From NCBI RefSeq assembly GCF_002105155.1, contig NW_019029010.1, forward strand, positions 248,001 through 312,000: a stretch of DNA of 64,000 nucleotides, in the 5' to 3' direction. Origin of the DNA: Lobosporangium transversale. Its lineage: Eukaryota > Mortierellomycota > Mortierellomycetes > Mortierellales > Mortierellaceae. The notes beneath the pieces were generated by a model. That model saw nothing but the letters and a program-made list of their open reading frames with translations. It was not told the DNA's origin and ran no database searches. The translations under genes were made by a program, and so were the position numbers. How positions within the stretch are numbered: position 1 is the stretch's first letter; each line of letters begins with the position of its first letter. Positions 1 through 11,900 of the stretch are shown piece after piece.

Positions 1-295
1 CAAGCGCACAGTGCCAAGAGAAAGTTTTCAACTTTGGGTCGATGCCACAAGCAACCAGCAGTAGGCACCAAGGAAGAAAACAAAACAAGTGACTGGTGTG
101 GTTTCAAACTGAATGCATCTGCGATAAAACATCACATGACATAGAGCGTTGAACATGCACAGCTTACAAGCACAGACAAAGAAATGTATCATCTTTCTGG
201 GAGGCTCACAATATCGACTTACTTGATTAGGGGAAGTGCACTCTGAATATAGGAATGAAGCAAAGTGAGATGGATAATGCAAGAGGTCTGAATAG

Positions 296-362
<67 letters not shown>

Positions 363-1080
363 GATGCGCAGAGAGGGAAGGGAAAAAAGAATACGAAGTG
401 TGAATGGAAGTGTAAATAAACAAGTCATGCACTACTTAATCATTCAATTAAATAAATTGAACAAAATTACCTTGGATTAAACGCGTAAACGATCCGTAGC
501 AGAGAGAGTGGGAAACGAAACGTAGAGGGGTAAATGAGAGGAAGCGATTGAAAGAAGGAGCGAGTGAAGAGAGTGGAAGAACGACGACGATTGAACTGGT
601 GAATCAAGATCAAGAGTGGAAGATGATAAAAAAAAAAAGATTAAGTGCCGTGCGTGCAAATAAGAGACAGTAACGAGTGATGTGTGAGGAAAACAAGAGA
701 AAGAATGATATTATATACAAGTGATTATGATTGATTGTGTTGAGCGGTAATTCAGTTACTGTGAGGGGGTAGATTGAGTATATGAGTGGATGGATGGAAA
801 AGGTGAAGACAAAAGCAAAATGATGACGTAAATTTGCCCCGTACGTAACAGGCGATGTACGTGTTAATCAAAAAAAATAAATAATATTCTTTACACCCTT
901 TTATTCCTATGGTTTTTTTTTTTTTTTCTCTCTCTTCTCTCTCTCCTCCAACATCATCTTCCAAACCATCTACTCGCTCTTCTTCATCACAATAACATTG
1001 GTACCTCCACTCTCCACATTTAATAACCAGATCACTGCCTATAACACCTAAATCAATTTATAAGCGTGCAATTACATCAG
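1..1080. other. Left-edge intergenic sequence, no gene recognised
   Basis: No reading frame here looks like a real protein. The open frames are read through simple sequence (Ser-Leu runs from the GA tract) and lack any domain. The stretch holds a long GA dinucleotide tract, an A-run near 627 and a T-run near 911, and is otherwise AT-rich intergenic DNA. Confidence 0.6.
299..359. repeat. (GA)n microsatellite
   Basis: About 30 uninterrupted GA units. The two Ser-Leu rich open frames crossing it on the minus strand are artefacts of the repeat. Confidence 0.95.
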
Positions 1081-2675
1081 ATGACAAGAAATTAAGCTAT
1101 TTTGCATTCTCGACGGCAATTCAACTGCGTTTAAAGTCACAATTGCACTAGATTACGATGTAGATGATCTCAAAAAGGCCATCAAGAAGGAGAAGTCAAA
1201 GACTTTAAGTGACATAGACGCAAGCGACCTCATCCTCTGGCGTATCGCTATCCCTTCTTCCCCGGCAAGAACAATTAGACTCAACAATTGAACGAGCGAT
1301 GACACGAAGAACATGCTACCACAGAAACTGGAAGAGTCGGATGACCTCGTCTCGGACAAATTCGAGGCTATTCCTCAAAAAAAAACGATTCACGTCATTG
1401 CCCAACTATCAGCAGCGGCGGCATCAGGTATAACGCGATCATATGCTTATTTCATTTACTATTTATTTATTTTTCTGACCATTAACATCCATTTTTTTTA
1501 TATATATAGCAGGAGCCATAAATGTGCCTTCTACTACCCATTTTACAACGCCTATTAGTTGACCCTCTTCTTCATCTAGTAAGTTCCCTTTTGAACTTCA
1601 TTTATACTTAATATTTTATTTTATTGTGTTTTGTATTCTAACAGTTGAGTTTTTTTTTTTTTTTTTTGTATATAGCAATATTCGTTCAACACGATCAGAT
1701 TTATGCTACTCTGAAGCAAATCATCACCATCTCGCAAAAGAAACACAACACTCACAAGGTGGATGAAGCTATGATCGAACAGAGTCAAAAGGAAACATTC
1801 GGTCGCTTTTTTAAGTCCATTTTGCCGTATGGCCACACAGCAGAGGACATCAACTTGGCAATGTTTGGAAAGATAATTGATATGGAGCCAACAATCTCAT
1901 CCGATAATCATAAAATTTTGCTTGACATTGTTAAAGAAGACGCTAACAAATCAACCGATCACTGTGTCGTGGCAATGATTGGTCGATCAGGGTCAGGAAA
2001 AACAGCCACCATTGTTGATCTGGCGAAACATCACTTTGTCGTATATGTCGTTTGCTCTGACCCACACTCACGCAAGCCACCTGGATTTCAAGATCCAAAT
2101 TTTGACAAACTAGCAAAAGAAGCAAACGATTTTCACTGCACGCAATATGAAAAAGCTCTGGAGTCATTTGATCAAGTACTATCAAAAGACAACAATCTGA
2201 AAAATCTTATTGACGATCGTATCAACTTGGAATTCCTCACTCGATTATTGTTCCTACTAATGCTCTTCAGTATCAAAAGTGACCTTTCGCCAGAACAATT
2301 CTTCCGTGAACAGACTAATGAAGGAATTTCAACCATTGGAGAATTAGTTGAAGCACTTCGTGTCTATGACGTTATTACAATACGAGCAATGTTTCAGCAG
2401 GTTTAGGATATGGTTAAAGAAAGGATTGGCGATCGAGAACTTGCAATTGCATTAGATGAGGCACACATTGCAGACGAATGCATTCTAAAAGGTCAACTCA
2501 TTGCACCTTCGGCTACAATTAAAAACGAGAATGACTTAATGGACAGCAAATTAATGGTGAAAGCCAAATATCGCCGTGGCTTTCATACGCCCTTATGCTC
2601 CTCAATTTCCAGAATGCATGCGACTTTGATTGTTCTTGGAACATCTCTGTCGCTTGGCAATGCCGACCATGTTTA
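1081..2675 (+). pseudogene. Broken Crinkler (CRN) effector-like gene with P-loop NTPase body
   Basis: Three exons can be traced: 1081-1427, 1510-1585 or slightly less, and 1676-2675, joined by GT-AG introns ending in tatatatag and tgtatatag. Exon 1 encodes a CRN header, a ubiquitin-like fold with LFCILDG near the start, the LWRIAIP segment and the closing KKTIHVIAQL. Exon 3 carries Walker A (GRSGSGKT, near 1981) and, after a stop, Walker B (LAIALDEAH, near 2442). CRN proteins are modular intracellular effector-like proteins and many have such NTPase bodies. The copy is disabled: the header is out of frame with the only nearby ATG (1081) by one base, and in-frame stops occur at 1289 (TGA), 1560 (TGA) and 2404 (TAG). 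The header resembles that of the intact gene at 21738-23606. Family assignment is from motifs, and function is inferred only. Confidence 0.78.
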
Positions 2676-3496
2676 AATTTCCCATCAAATAAACTATCAC
2701 TACTTTAATATCTTACCTATGCTCATGTTGCATGACTTTTGATATGGTCTTTTAAACGTTTTAGTTCTTTTTTTCGAGTTGTCGTGCAGCCGTATCACCT
2801 GCTTAATTTGAAACAAGTGTACTTATTTTGGCAGACCTTGTGTTCACATGGTTTTTTTTTACTAAATTTGGCATAATGATAACCTTATTTTCGTCCCTGC
2901 ATGGATCTTTTTTCAGAGGGACACTGGGCAGTGGCCAAAAAATCTTTTTCTGCTTGCGTGTAAACAATATCAGATTTTTTTTTCTTTTTTGGTCAGTCCT
3001 TCTGCATGATTGCTTTCCTTAAAACTGCTATAATCAGATTGTTAGCACTCATCTTGGTCCTAAGAATAAAGGAGAACGATAGAGGATTGTTACATGGTCG
3101 TTTTTAGCACCTTTACTTTACACTTTAGTTTCTATCGATTTTTAGTTTTTCAAATTTTCCGCCTTTTATATTTTCAACACTAGTGTGCCTAGAACTTGTG
3201 TTGGTATATATCAATATTTCAAATAGGCTCTACATCCTGAACAGAACCAAGCTACAAGTGTCTTATTTTTATATACAAATATAATGTGAGCTCATATTGA
3301 CATGTATCCAAACTAAAAAGTAAACGTTTATGGATTACAAAGCTCAGAATCAGATTTAGATCTACAAAGAACAGACCATTTTGCAATGGGATGTAAAAAG
3401 ACGTGTAGATTTAAAAGGGTGTGTAGGTGCAAAAGGAGGCGTAGGCGGAAAAAGGGCTGTTGAAGTCATTTACAACTTAACAGCCGATTTAGCCTA
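2676..3496. other. AT-rich intergenic DNA
   Basis: T-rich sequence between the CRN pseudogene and the rRNA fragment. The 64-residue open frame at 2828 is Phe-rich and unsupported. Nothing else was recognised. Confidence 0.6.
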
Positions 3497-3839
3497 AATT
3501 GGTATTTGGGCCTGCCTGAACAGGCAATGGCCCGAAGCTACCATCCGTTGGATTATGGCTGAACGCCTCTAAGTCAGAATCCGTGCTAGAACGCGACGAT
3601 TACCGCCTTTTCCGATTTTTAGTTGAATACGAATAGAGCTTCGGCTCCTGAATCATGCTACGCGGGGTTATCTTGTGGAGCGGAAAGGCTTCATGAGGTT
3701 CCTACTAATGTCAATTTCAAATATTGGAAGAGATAAATCCATTGCAGACGACTTTTATTGAACGAGGTATTGTAAGCTGTAGAGTAGCCTTGTTGCTACG
3801 ATCAGCTGAGATTAAGTCCATTGTACTACAGATTTGTTT
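3497..3839 (+). rRNA. 28S rRNA 3'-end fragment (dispersed copy 1)
   Basis: The stretch follows the conserved 3' end of fungal 28S rRNA. It includes the segment ending GAACGCCTCTAAGTCAGAAT, then TGCTAGAACGCGACGATTA, then GGGGTATTGTAAGC-like and GAGTAGCCTTGTTGCTACGA sequences. It starts abruptly at an AATTGGTATTTGGGCC point that lies inside the normal rRNA, so it is a fragment and not a full gene. It ends close to the natural 28S terminus and is followed by T-rich DNA. Two further fragments of the same end lie at 28487-28964 and 37501-37619 on the other strand. None is expected to be a functional rRNA. Confidence 0.92.
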
Positions 3840-4121
3840 GAAAGGACAACATCTCCTCTTCTTTTTTGTTTTATTTTTTTTTCCTTTACGATACTTAAGG
3901 GATGTGCTTTATTAAAAAGTTAGACTTTGTGGTTTCTAAACTTATTATCGCTTCCGTCACACTGTCTGCTGCATGTGTGATGTCTGTCTCCATTTTTTTA
4001 TGGCTGTGACTAAAAATGGAAGGATAGCGAGGGGATATGGCAAGAATAAAAAGTTTGAGAATAGTGAGAGTATTAATATGAAGTGAATTTTGTGTTCATC
4101 AGATTAAAAAAGGTTTGTTAT

Positions 4122-5207
4122 TCATTTTGCTCCGCAGGCCTCTTTTTTTATCGTTGATTTTTTGTCAAGTGTTTTCTCCACAATATCTTGAATATTTGAG
4201 ACAACTTTCCCAAGGTTATTGCTTCTAATCGTGTCGCACAGCGTGTTCGCAAGCTTCATGAGAAGGTTTGATGCTTTGAAATTCCCAATCAGTTTCAATT
4301 TTTTTTCATCTTTCGGGATTAAATGCAACAGGTCCCCAATAATCTCCTGAGTTTTCAGCGCGTCGCTACTTTTCTCGTAACGGAGGAGTTCCTCCAGTTT
4401 TTTCTTTTTGATTGATCTTGATCTCGACCGTGAAATCTCATTGAATATTTCTGCTGCGGCTTTCGTCCCTGTTTGCGCGGACTTGGCTGAATAGTAACTC
4501 CATAAGCTGAAAACTTTAACTGGGGTGCACTCCCAGTTATTGAAGGGGTAGAAAATTGCAGCACAACTTTCGTAAGTTTCCTTCCTGTGAAACTTTGATT
4601 TTAGTTGTCGTAAAGACAGTTGGTTATGCTCCCAGTCATTTCTTCCCCAAATGATTGCTTGAGGAGATCGCCTCGCAGAGAAGTTGTTTGCTCCAGCACA
4701 AATTGTCCCTGATGTCAGTTCGATAGACCCGGTGATAAGAGCGTTCCACTGTAAGGTCCCAATGATTAACTTGACAACATTATCGTGGTTAACTGTTGTG
4801 ACTTCCTTAACATCTAATATCGGCTTCGCCAATGAAGTTGAATGGGGGTCATCGGCCGGATCTCTGCCATATATTTCAACTTTCAGGATAAGAATAATTT
4901 GGGGCTCAGTCTGAATTAGGGCCCCGGCAAGGTTTCGGGCAATATTGTACTTGAATTCCCTAAAGCTTTGAAGAAAAAATGAAACCTCCAAAAGCATGTA
5001 GTCCTTGATAACAAGAAGCTCTCCGCATCTGTTCGATGACAATAATGATTCTAGATCTCCAAACTCGGCATAGACCTGTATCTTTGGTTGCTTGATCGGC
5101 TTTAGATCATTTATTGGGCTTGATGCTGCCCTTTTGGCAGCTTTAGGAGTCAGGAGTGCAAGGGATGTTGTCCCATTTTCGTGTGTAGCCTTATATGGCA
5201 TAAGCAC
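4122..5207 (-). CDS. Hypothetical protein, 361 aa
   Basis: A clean open frame of 361 codons; the first codon listed is GTG and the first ATG is at 5201. I do not recognise the family. The protein has a basic N-terminus (two Lys/Arg-rich patches), a central mixed domain with Trp- and Cys-containing strands, and a Ser-Arg-Lys rich segment around residues 258-268 (SRSRSRSIKKKK), followed by a helical C-terminus. An acceptor-like ctcag lies just before the ATG, so it may be the last exon of a longer gene whose earlier exon is the C2H2 zinc-finger frame at 5417-5827, but no convincing donor joining them was found. It could be a DNA- or RNA-binding protein; that is inference. Confidence 0.6.
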   Translation of the reverse strand: MLMPYKATHENGTTSLALLTPKAAKRAASSPINDLKPIKQPKIQVYAEFGDLESLLSSNRCGELLVIKDYMLLEVSFFLQSFREFKYNIARNLAGALIQTEPQIILILKVEIYGRDPADDPHSTSLAKPILDVKEVTTVNHDNVVKLIIGTLQWNALITGSIELTSGTICAGANNFSARRSPQAIIWGRNDWEHNQLSLRQLKSKFHRKETYESCAAIFYPFNNWECTPVKVFSLWSYYSAKSAQTGTKAAAEIFNEISRSRSRSIKKKKLEELLRYEKSSDALKTQEIIGDLLHLIPKDEKKLKLIGNFKASNLLMKLANTLCDTIRSNNLGKVVSNIQDIVEKTLDKKSTIKKEACGAK

Positions 5208-5416
5208 TGAGATATGCCAGGATCATAATAAGTAACGAGAACGAAAGAAAGATGTCTTTATTATGATCCAGGGATCTTCGTTAAATAAAAAGGGTAAAAA
5301 TCTTAGCTATAGTAAAAACCCATATAAATGACTGCTAATCGCAACAAGCACTTTCAATATTACATCGGAAAAATCTGCGTTTCGAATGGTGAGACCAAGT
5401 TCCTTTCTAGGTTCCT

Positions 5417-5827
5417 TCAGGCTCGGGCGTTGTTGTTGTCGTATTTCTCATTATCCACTGAGGCCTTCTCAAATTCGGAATGGTCATCACCATAGTGCTT
5501 GTCTAATTCTTGCGCCGTTTTAAAAGATACTCCGCATATAAAGCACTGATTGTTCGTGCCTTCAGTGCAACTCGCATTCGTAAGATGACTATCTGTGTGC
5601 TTAATAATTCCTTGTCCGGGTCTAATGCCACCTTCTTTACAAACGGGGCAAGTAAAATCGCAATTCACAGGTCCCAAATCAACACGGGTGACATTCCCAA
5701 ACGCATCAGCAACACTAACAAGAACCTTGCCAGGATGGGCATCTCGTTTGTGATTTCTCAACTGTGATACACTATTAAATTCCTCATGGCAGGTTACACA
5801 TTGGATGGAGTTTGATGACTTTGACAT
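5417..5827 (-). CDS. C2H2 zinc-finger protein (or 5' exon of one), 136 aa
   Basis: The frame opens with ATG and encodes two clear C2H2 fingers. Finger 1 is near residues 10-31 (CVTC, then H-x4-H ending RDAH). Finger 2 is near residues 94-116 (CFIC, then H-x4-H ending GDDH). Between them is a CPVC pair with H-x3-H that may form a third zinc site. The C-terminus is acidic and ends in an Asn-rich tail. C2H2 proteins of this size in fungi bind nucleic acid; the target is unknown. It lies 209 bp upstream of the 361-aa frame on the same strand, and the two may be exons of one gene. Confidence 0.65.
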   Translation of the reverse strand: MSKSSNSIQCVTCHEEFNSVSQLRNHKRDAHPGKVLVSVADAFGNVTRVDLGPVNCDFTCPVCKEGGIRPGQGIIKHTDSHLTNASCTEGTNNQCFICGVSFKTAQELDKHYGDDHSEFEKASVDNEKYDNNNARA

Positions 5828-5879
5828 TTAATGTACCTACAAAATAAAAACAAAAGCCATGATTTAAATACAGGAAAGC

Positions 5880-6072
5880 AAAATAAAATCAATTAAAAAA
5901 AGAGCGTGGTATGAAGTGGTGTGAACTAAAAAAAAAAAAAAAAAAAAAAAATGGTGTGAAGTGGTGTGAAAGTGATGTGAACTGAAAAAAAAAAGGGTGA
6001 GAAAGTGGTGTGAACAAAAAGAGCAGGCGGATCCAAATAAAAAAAAAAAAAGAGAGAGGGCGGATCCAAAAT

Positions 6073-6103
<31 letters not shown>

Positions 6104-6418
6104 TCCAAAATAAAAAACGAGGGAGCGGGCTCTGGATCAAAATAAAAACAGAAAAGAGCGGGTTCAAGAAAAAAAAAAAAACAGAAATTGCAACAAAGGA
6201 CAGGGCAAAAAAGACAGCAACGGACAGGGGAAAAAAATACGAAGAGGGCGTGACAAGACAAGAGGATGTGACGAGAAGCTTTGCAACTTGGGAATCACAT
6301 GCAAAAAATAAAAAAAAAAAAAAAGAAGCGTGTAGTTGAGAGTAAAAAACGATCGCATTGATTTTAGTATCAGGTGTCTAGTATGGCATACTAGTACTGC
6401 GTACCAAAATAACGGAAA
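5880..6418. repeat. Poly-A punctuated degenerate tandem repeats
   Basis: Two short-unit repeats are interleaved with long A-runs: a gtggtgtgaa-type unit at 5908-6015 and a ggatccaaaataaaa-type unit at 6027-6165. The long Lys-rich and Phe-rich open frames on both strands are by-products of the A/T runs. At 6377-6412 is an extra copy of the 35-bp motif found in the foldback repeat that follows. Confidence 0.75.
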
Positions 6419-7743
6419 TTTAGTATGACATACTCGTACTGCGTACCAAAATAACAAAAACAATCCCGCCTCCACAGCTGCAAAGTATCCAAACTCACCA
6501 TCCCTCTTCACAAAACCTGTCGTATAGACCATCTGGTCTCTATGGTTCCTGAGAACGCGGATGTACGTATATGCAGTACTCAGGCACTCTGAGAGCATTG
6601 CAGGGATGGATCCCATGAATTCATATTAATATCAAATCCACCCTCGTCCCGAGCGCTCTTTTTTCTGATGAAGTGATACTAGACGCAGTATGAGTATGTT
6701 ATACTAAACTTTCGTTAATTTGGTACGCAGTACGAGTATACCATACTGGACACTTGATACTAAAGTCAATACGATCTTTTTATATCTGTATGGATTCGAT
6801 AACATACCTCTAGCAAAAAAGGGGCCGGAAAGGTGTTTTGTTTTTCTTTAGGCAGGGAATAAAAAATGAAAATAGTAAATGGGGCTAGATGCGCTAAAAG
6901 AGTGGAGGCAAGTAAACGGTGAACATAGTGCATCGTGATGGTATAGTTTGATATATGGTGTCTGCTGATTTTTTCCTACTGATTTTTTCCTTCCTTTGTA
7001 TGTAATAGGCGGCTGATTTCTGCTAGTAGGATCCAATCCGCCTATGAGTTTGTGGGAAAAAATCAGTAAAAATTAATTAGTAAAAAATCAATCAGGAAAA
7101 AAAAGTATCAGCAAACACCATATATCAAGCTATATCATCACGATGCACCATGTACACCATTTACTTGCCACCTCCACTCTTTTAGTGCATCTAGCAGTAC
7201 TAACCATTTTCATTTTTTATTCCCTGCCTACAAAAATGCAAAACACCTTTCCGGCCCCTTTTTGCTAGAGGTATGTTATCGAATCCATACATACATAAAA
7301 GGATCGTATTGATTTTAGTATCAAGTGCCCAGTATGGCATACCAGTACTACGTACCAAAGTAACAAAAATGGTATCATGAAAGAAGATTTAATATCACTT
7401 TCTATGGGTTTTGTGCGGGTCAGTTTTTGTGTTAGTATTACTTGCATATTTATTTATGAATGTCAATCTTTGTCTATGAATGTCTAGTATCACTTCATCA
7501 GAAAAAAGAGCGCTCGGGACGAGGGTGAAATTGATATTAATATGCATTGGTTCCATCCCTGCAATGCTCCCAGAGTGCCTGAGTACTCTATATACGTACA
7601 TCCGCGTTCTCAGGAACCATAGAGACCAGATGGTCTATACGACAGGTTTTGTGAAGAGGGATGGTGAGTTTGGATACTTTGCAGCTGTGGAAGCGGGATT
7701 GTTTTTGTTATTTTGGTACGCAGTACGAGTATGTCATACTAAA
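6419..7743. repeat. Large foldback (inverted-repeat) element
   Basis: The left arm (6419-7012) is repeated in inverse orientation in the right arm (7038-7743) around a loop of about 25 bp. Matching pairs include ATAGGCGG at 7005 against CCGCCTAT at 7038, the GAGCGCTC segment at 6651 against 7508, and AGTATGACATAC at 6421 against GTATGTCATACT at 7730. The right arm carries about 87 extra bases near 7370-7460. A motif of the type agtatgRcatac...gtacc recurs inside each arm in both orientations. No protein is encoded. It is best described as a foldback or MITE-like element. Its right end abuts the 5' terminus of Helitron 1. Confidence 0.8.
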
Positions 7744-8217
7744 TCTATATATTAAAGCAGGTAGAAAAATTAGGTGACTGCGAAATTATGTGACAACTTT
7801 TGGAGCATCATAAATGAACAAAACATAAATAAGCAACAGCTTGGAGCATTCACTCATCCATGGGTAAGCAAGAATCTGTGGGTGGCAAGAGTCTCATTTA
7901 ATTGGAGAATGGGGCATCCAGTGTAGAGTGATTGGATTTCGGTTGTTTTTTTACGGATAGAGTCAAAATGTGATTCGCTGTCCCTTAATTAAATTTATTT
8001 TGCCCATGTGACACGACCCTTATTTTGAAACTTTAAATCAGCATGCAAAAAAAGTATCGCTTCGCGTCTACGATGCACTGTAGATTTAAATAAACCTGTT
8101 CGCTTTGTTTTACAATCTTAATCCCTCAACGCACCTATATTTCTGAATCCTTGCTTTCATTTTCCTCAGACCTTTGTTTTTATTGCTTTCGTCTATTTTA
8201 TCTGCTAAAAAAAAAAA

Positions 8218-8820
8218 ATGCCTGCCAAACGTTTTACACGTTCGTCGTCGTTGGCTGCCACACGTTCCACACGTTCGTCATCAGCTGCACCTCCCAGAAG
8301 CCAGTTGCCTACCAAGTGCCCTCGCTCTATTTATGGTGACTCGAACCACTCGAAAGCCGTTCCTCCGTCGGACAGCTCCACTTCAGGCGTACGATGCATC
8401 ATCCGAGCACGACGATCTCGACGGGCTGTACCACGTATCATCCGAGCACAGCCTGTGGAGGTAAGAGAGGAGTTACCAGGCCGGCAAGCAGAGGATGTGG
8501 AGAATGAAGAGAAGCTATATGACATGATATACGACTCCATTGACGAGTGCGCCCTATTTGAACTCCTTGAACAAGAGAGAGAAGGGGAAAAAAAAGAACA
8601 GGAAGAAAGAAGACGTAAAGAAGAGGCAATGAGAGCTGAGCTTGCAGTCAGGCTTGGCTGTGTTGTTTGCATGAACACAGGTTGTTCTTCTCAGAGCAGC
8701 TGTGTTTGTCCTACTCAAGAAGACTATAACTTAGAGCTCTCCCGGTCGCAGGAAACATTGGTCCCTTCGGCTACACCAAACTTATACCATCAAGTTGCTT
8801 CTAAGTACATGTCCAAATAA
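8218..8820 (+). CDS. Helitron 1 accessory protein, 200 aa, unknown family
   Basis: The ATG follows an A-run and opens a 200-codon frame. The N-terminus is Ser/Arg/Thr-rich and basic (TRSTRSSS near residues 17-24). The middle is acidic. Residues about 120-141 form a Glu/Arg-rich helix likely to be a coiled coil. The C-terminal third has a cysteine cluster (CVVC, then CSSQSSCVC), which may bind metal. It lies between the Helitron 5' end and the Rep exons on the same strand. Helitron 2 carries a gene in the equivalent place (54437-54757) with a similarly Ser/Thr/Arg-rich start and acidic end, so this may be a conserved accessory gene of this Helitron family. I do not recognise a function. Confidence 0.6.
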   Translation: MPAKRFTRSSSLAATRSTRSSSAAPPRSQLPTKCPRSIYGDSNHSKAVPPSDSSTSGVRCIIRARRSRRAVPRIIRAQPVEVREELPGRQAEDVENEEKLYDMIYDSIDECALFELLEQEREGEKKEQEERRRKEEAMRAELAVRLGCVVCMNTGCSSQSSCVCPTQEDYNLELSRSQETLVPSATPNLYHQVASKYMSK

Positions 8821-8928
8821 TGAAGGGTGAGCTCCATTTTGATGTTTCGATATGTAATCCTTAGCAATGCATTTTTTTTTTCAATCCTAAATTGCCATTT
8901 CTTTTGCAATGTTATCTTTAGTGACCCC

Positions 8929-11900
8929 ATGCAGAATCGAACCGAGCCTGTGATGACTCGCAGACGAAGCATTAGCCTTGATGGCCCAGGTGAAAGCGAA
9001 AGACCTGAGCGAAGACGAAGGTGAGCTACTCTTGGTTCACATTTTATTGAATTTATAAACTACCACGTATTGCGTTTCTAATCTAACATCATTATCATTG
9101 CTCTCTAGGCTACAGTCACCCTGTCGGCCTGTGCAACGGCAGTGCAGTATATGCAGTCGCCCAGGACATAACCGAAACACATGCCCCGATAAAGAGTAAG
9201 TCCGACCTCCCCTTATTATTATTTTAGTGTAAAAAAATATTGTGATAAGTGAAAAAGTGAAAAAGCCCATATAAAATATTAATAAAAATTTGTGATTCTA
9301 TATTCCAATAGTATGGATACTATCCCCACCGCTAGAAGGAGGTTCCAACAAGAATTAATCTCAGGCCCCAATATCGAGCGCCATAGACACCGCTTAGAGC
9401 AGATGGTCCGGTGCCCTTATTGCAATGCTATCATGTTCCTTGAAGAACGAGTGAAAAACACCAAGCACCGACCAGAATTTTCCTTGTGCTGCGGCAGAGG
9501 TCAAGTCAAAATCCCTCATCTGGAGGGTATTCCGCGCCGCTTTTTAGAGGTCTTTGGTGGCCAAGACGCGAGAAGCAAAGCCATTCGAAATAATGCACGG
9601 CAATACAACTGTGCTCTGTCCTTTACGTCGATGAAAGTAAACCATGACAGGAGCCTTGCAAACAGCCAACAAGGCGTGTACACTTTCCGTATTATCGGAG
9701 GTATCGCTCACCTGATTGGCCCTCTGAGCCCGTCTGAAGGTGTAGATCCTCAGTTTTTACAGATCCACAGCCATATTCATGACCCTGAAGAGCAGGCCAA
9801 AATTCGCAATGGGTACTTTGAAGGTTCTCTCGACAGCAGTTTGTTAATTGAGCTACAACAGCTTCTCGAACGACATCACCCGATGGCCCGTTTACTCAAG
9901 AACATTAAAGAGCGTGTCAATGGTCAAGATACTCAGTTAAGGGTCGTCATCCGTGCTGAGTCCCAACGTGACCTAAGGAGCCAAGGACGGAGACAATATG
10001 GTCCCCCTTCGTCCTCTGAAATCGCTGTTTTGATGCCTGGTGATGATAGCCAAGTTTCAAGAAGGGATATAGTTATTGAATACAAAGGGGGCGGTTTACA
10101 GCAGATCAGCGAGACTCATCCGTCATACAACAGCCTTCACTACGTTCTCTTGCATCCGAATGGTGAGTGTGGGTGGACATACGGCAAGTATAAGAAGGAA
10201 AGCGGGTCAGAGCTAGGGTCTGAAAGGTCTCTTGGAGAAAGCGATGGTGAGGATGTTGAGGATGACCAGATGGAACCTCATGAGAGCCGGACGAAAAAAA
10301 CCCGAGAGTTCGTCAGCCAAAGGGAGTTCTATGCATATAGACTGCAAATCCGCCCAATGAGCTCAACAGATCAACGATCCTGCATTTGGATGATTCCACG
10401 TTTGGCTCACCAATATATTGTCGACCAATATTACAAGTTGGAAACTTCTCGGCTCCTATATATCAGTATGAATCAAGCTAAGCTCAAAGCGGATGCATAT
10501 ATCGGCATAGTAGATGCAATTGACCTCAATCTCAGGCCAGAGAATATTGGAAAGCGGATTATCTTACCATCTTCCTTTGTTGGAGGCCCCAGATTTATGC
10601 AACAGTTGTTCCAAGATGCCATTGCCATGGTTCGGAAGTTTGGCAAGCCAGATCTCTTCATCACCTTCACATGTAATCCCCAGTGGCCAGAGATCCAGGA
10701 GGCTCTTTATGAAGGCCAAACAGCAGCTGATTGGCCTGACCTTTGCGTACGAGTATTTAATCTCAAAAAGAAGGCTCTAGAGGATGACCTCTTCAAGAAA
10801 GATGTCCTAGGGAAAGTTATTGCTTACAATTGGGTCGTCGAGTTCCAGAAACGTGGTTTGCCGCATCAGCATCTCCTCATAATTCTTGACGATGGAAGCA
10901 AGCCTCGGACTGCAGGCGACATTGACTCTATTGTGTCTGCAGAGATCCCCGATCGACACAGTGCCCCGCTTGCGTACGAGACAGTAACTTCCCACATGGT
11001 ACATGGACCATGTGGGGTCCATAATTCTAAAGCGCCATGCATGGTGGAAGGGAGCTGCAGCAAAAAGTACCCACGCTCATTTTTGGGAAATACTGCAAGA
11101 AGCGAGGATGCTGGCAGCGGATGGAGGAAATGTTAATCTCGATGAGGTCAGCAAATACAGGGATAGCCGATATGTATCTACTTGCGAGAGCTTATGGCGT
11201 ATGTATGGCTTTGCGCTCCATGGGCAATCCCATAATGTTGTTCGACTGCCTGTCCATCTGGAGGATCAGCAGCAAGTGGTCTTCGGTCCTGATGCTAACC
11301 TCGAGCAAGTCATCTCCTGTGCCCAAGACTCGCAGCTCATGGCATGGTTCAAGCTCAATAGCGCCATTGAGAAAGAAATTTCGAGGGCAGAAGCAACAAA
11401 TGCAGATGATGATCAACTGTAGTCTCTCTGACCCACTGGCTCTTTGGACTCGCTTTGCAAGGGACCTGTCAGAAGACTTCCTTCATATATGTAAAGGACT
11501 CCAGGGAGAAGCAACTGCTACTGCGGAGGGTATCGCAGAGGAACAAGCTAAGAGCTCGGCACTTTACGATCTGAATGAAGTGCTGAAGGAGCTTGGGTCC
11601 TGCCTGGCTAACTTTCCAGAGATGCCTCAAGGAATAGAAAATGCCCTACAGGAGGAAGATCAAGTTGATGACACGCAGAAGCAAGGGGAATTTGAACAAG
11701 AGGCTCTCAATAACGTGATACACTTGAACTTGGACCAGAGGATAGCCTTTGAACACATCATTAAGGCAGCCAAGGGTGAGGTTCATGAGAGACTTTTTTT
11801 CATTGATGGCCCAGGAGGAACAGGCAAATCCTTTTTATACAACACGCTCATTGGTTGTCTCACTGACCGACATAAGCGAAGTGTGATTGCTGTCGCATCA

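Noticed and set aside
219..432. Two overlapping Ser-Leu rich open frames on the minus strand
   Set aside because: They are translations of the GA microsatellite with no domain or splice support.
5889..6616. Long Phe-rich (minus) and Lys-rich (plus) open frames
   Set aside because: They are created by A/T runs and a tandem repeat; composition is not protein-like.
8331..8678. 115-codon minus-strand frame opposite the 200-aa accessory gene
   Set aside because: Antisense shadow of a better-supported frame.
11003..11422. Separate 139-aa gene in the Helitron 1 break
   Set aside because: Its sequence aligns with the internal part of the Helitron 2 Rep protein, so it is a piece of the broken Rep gene.
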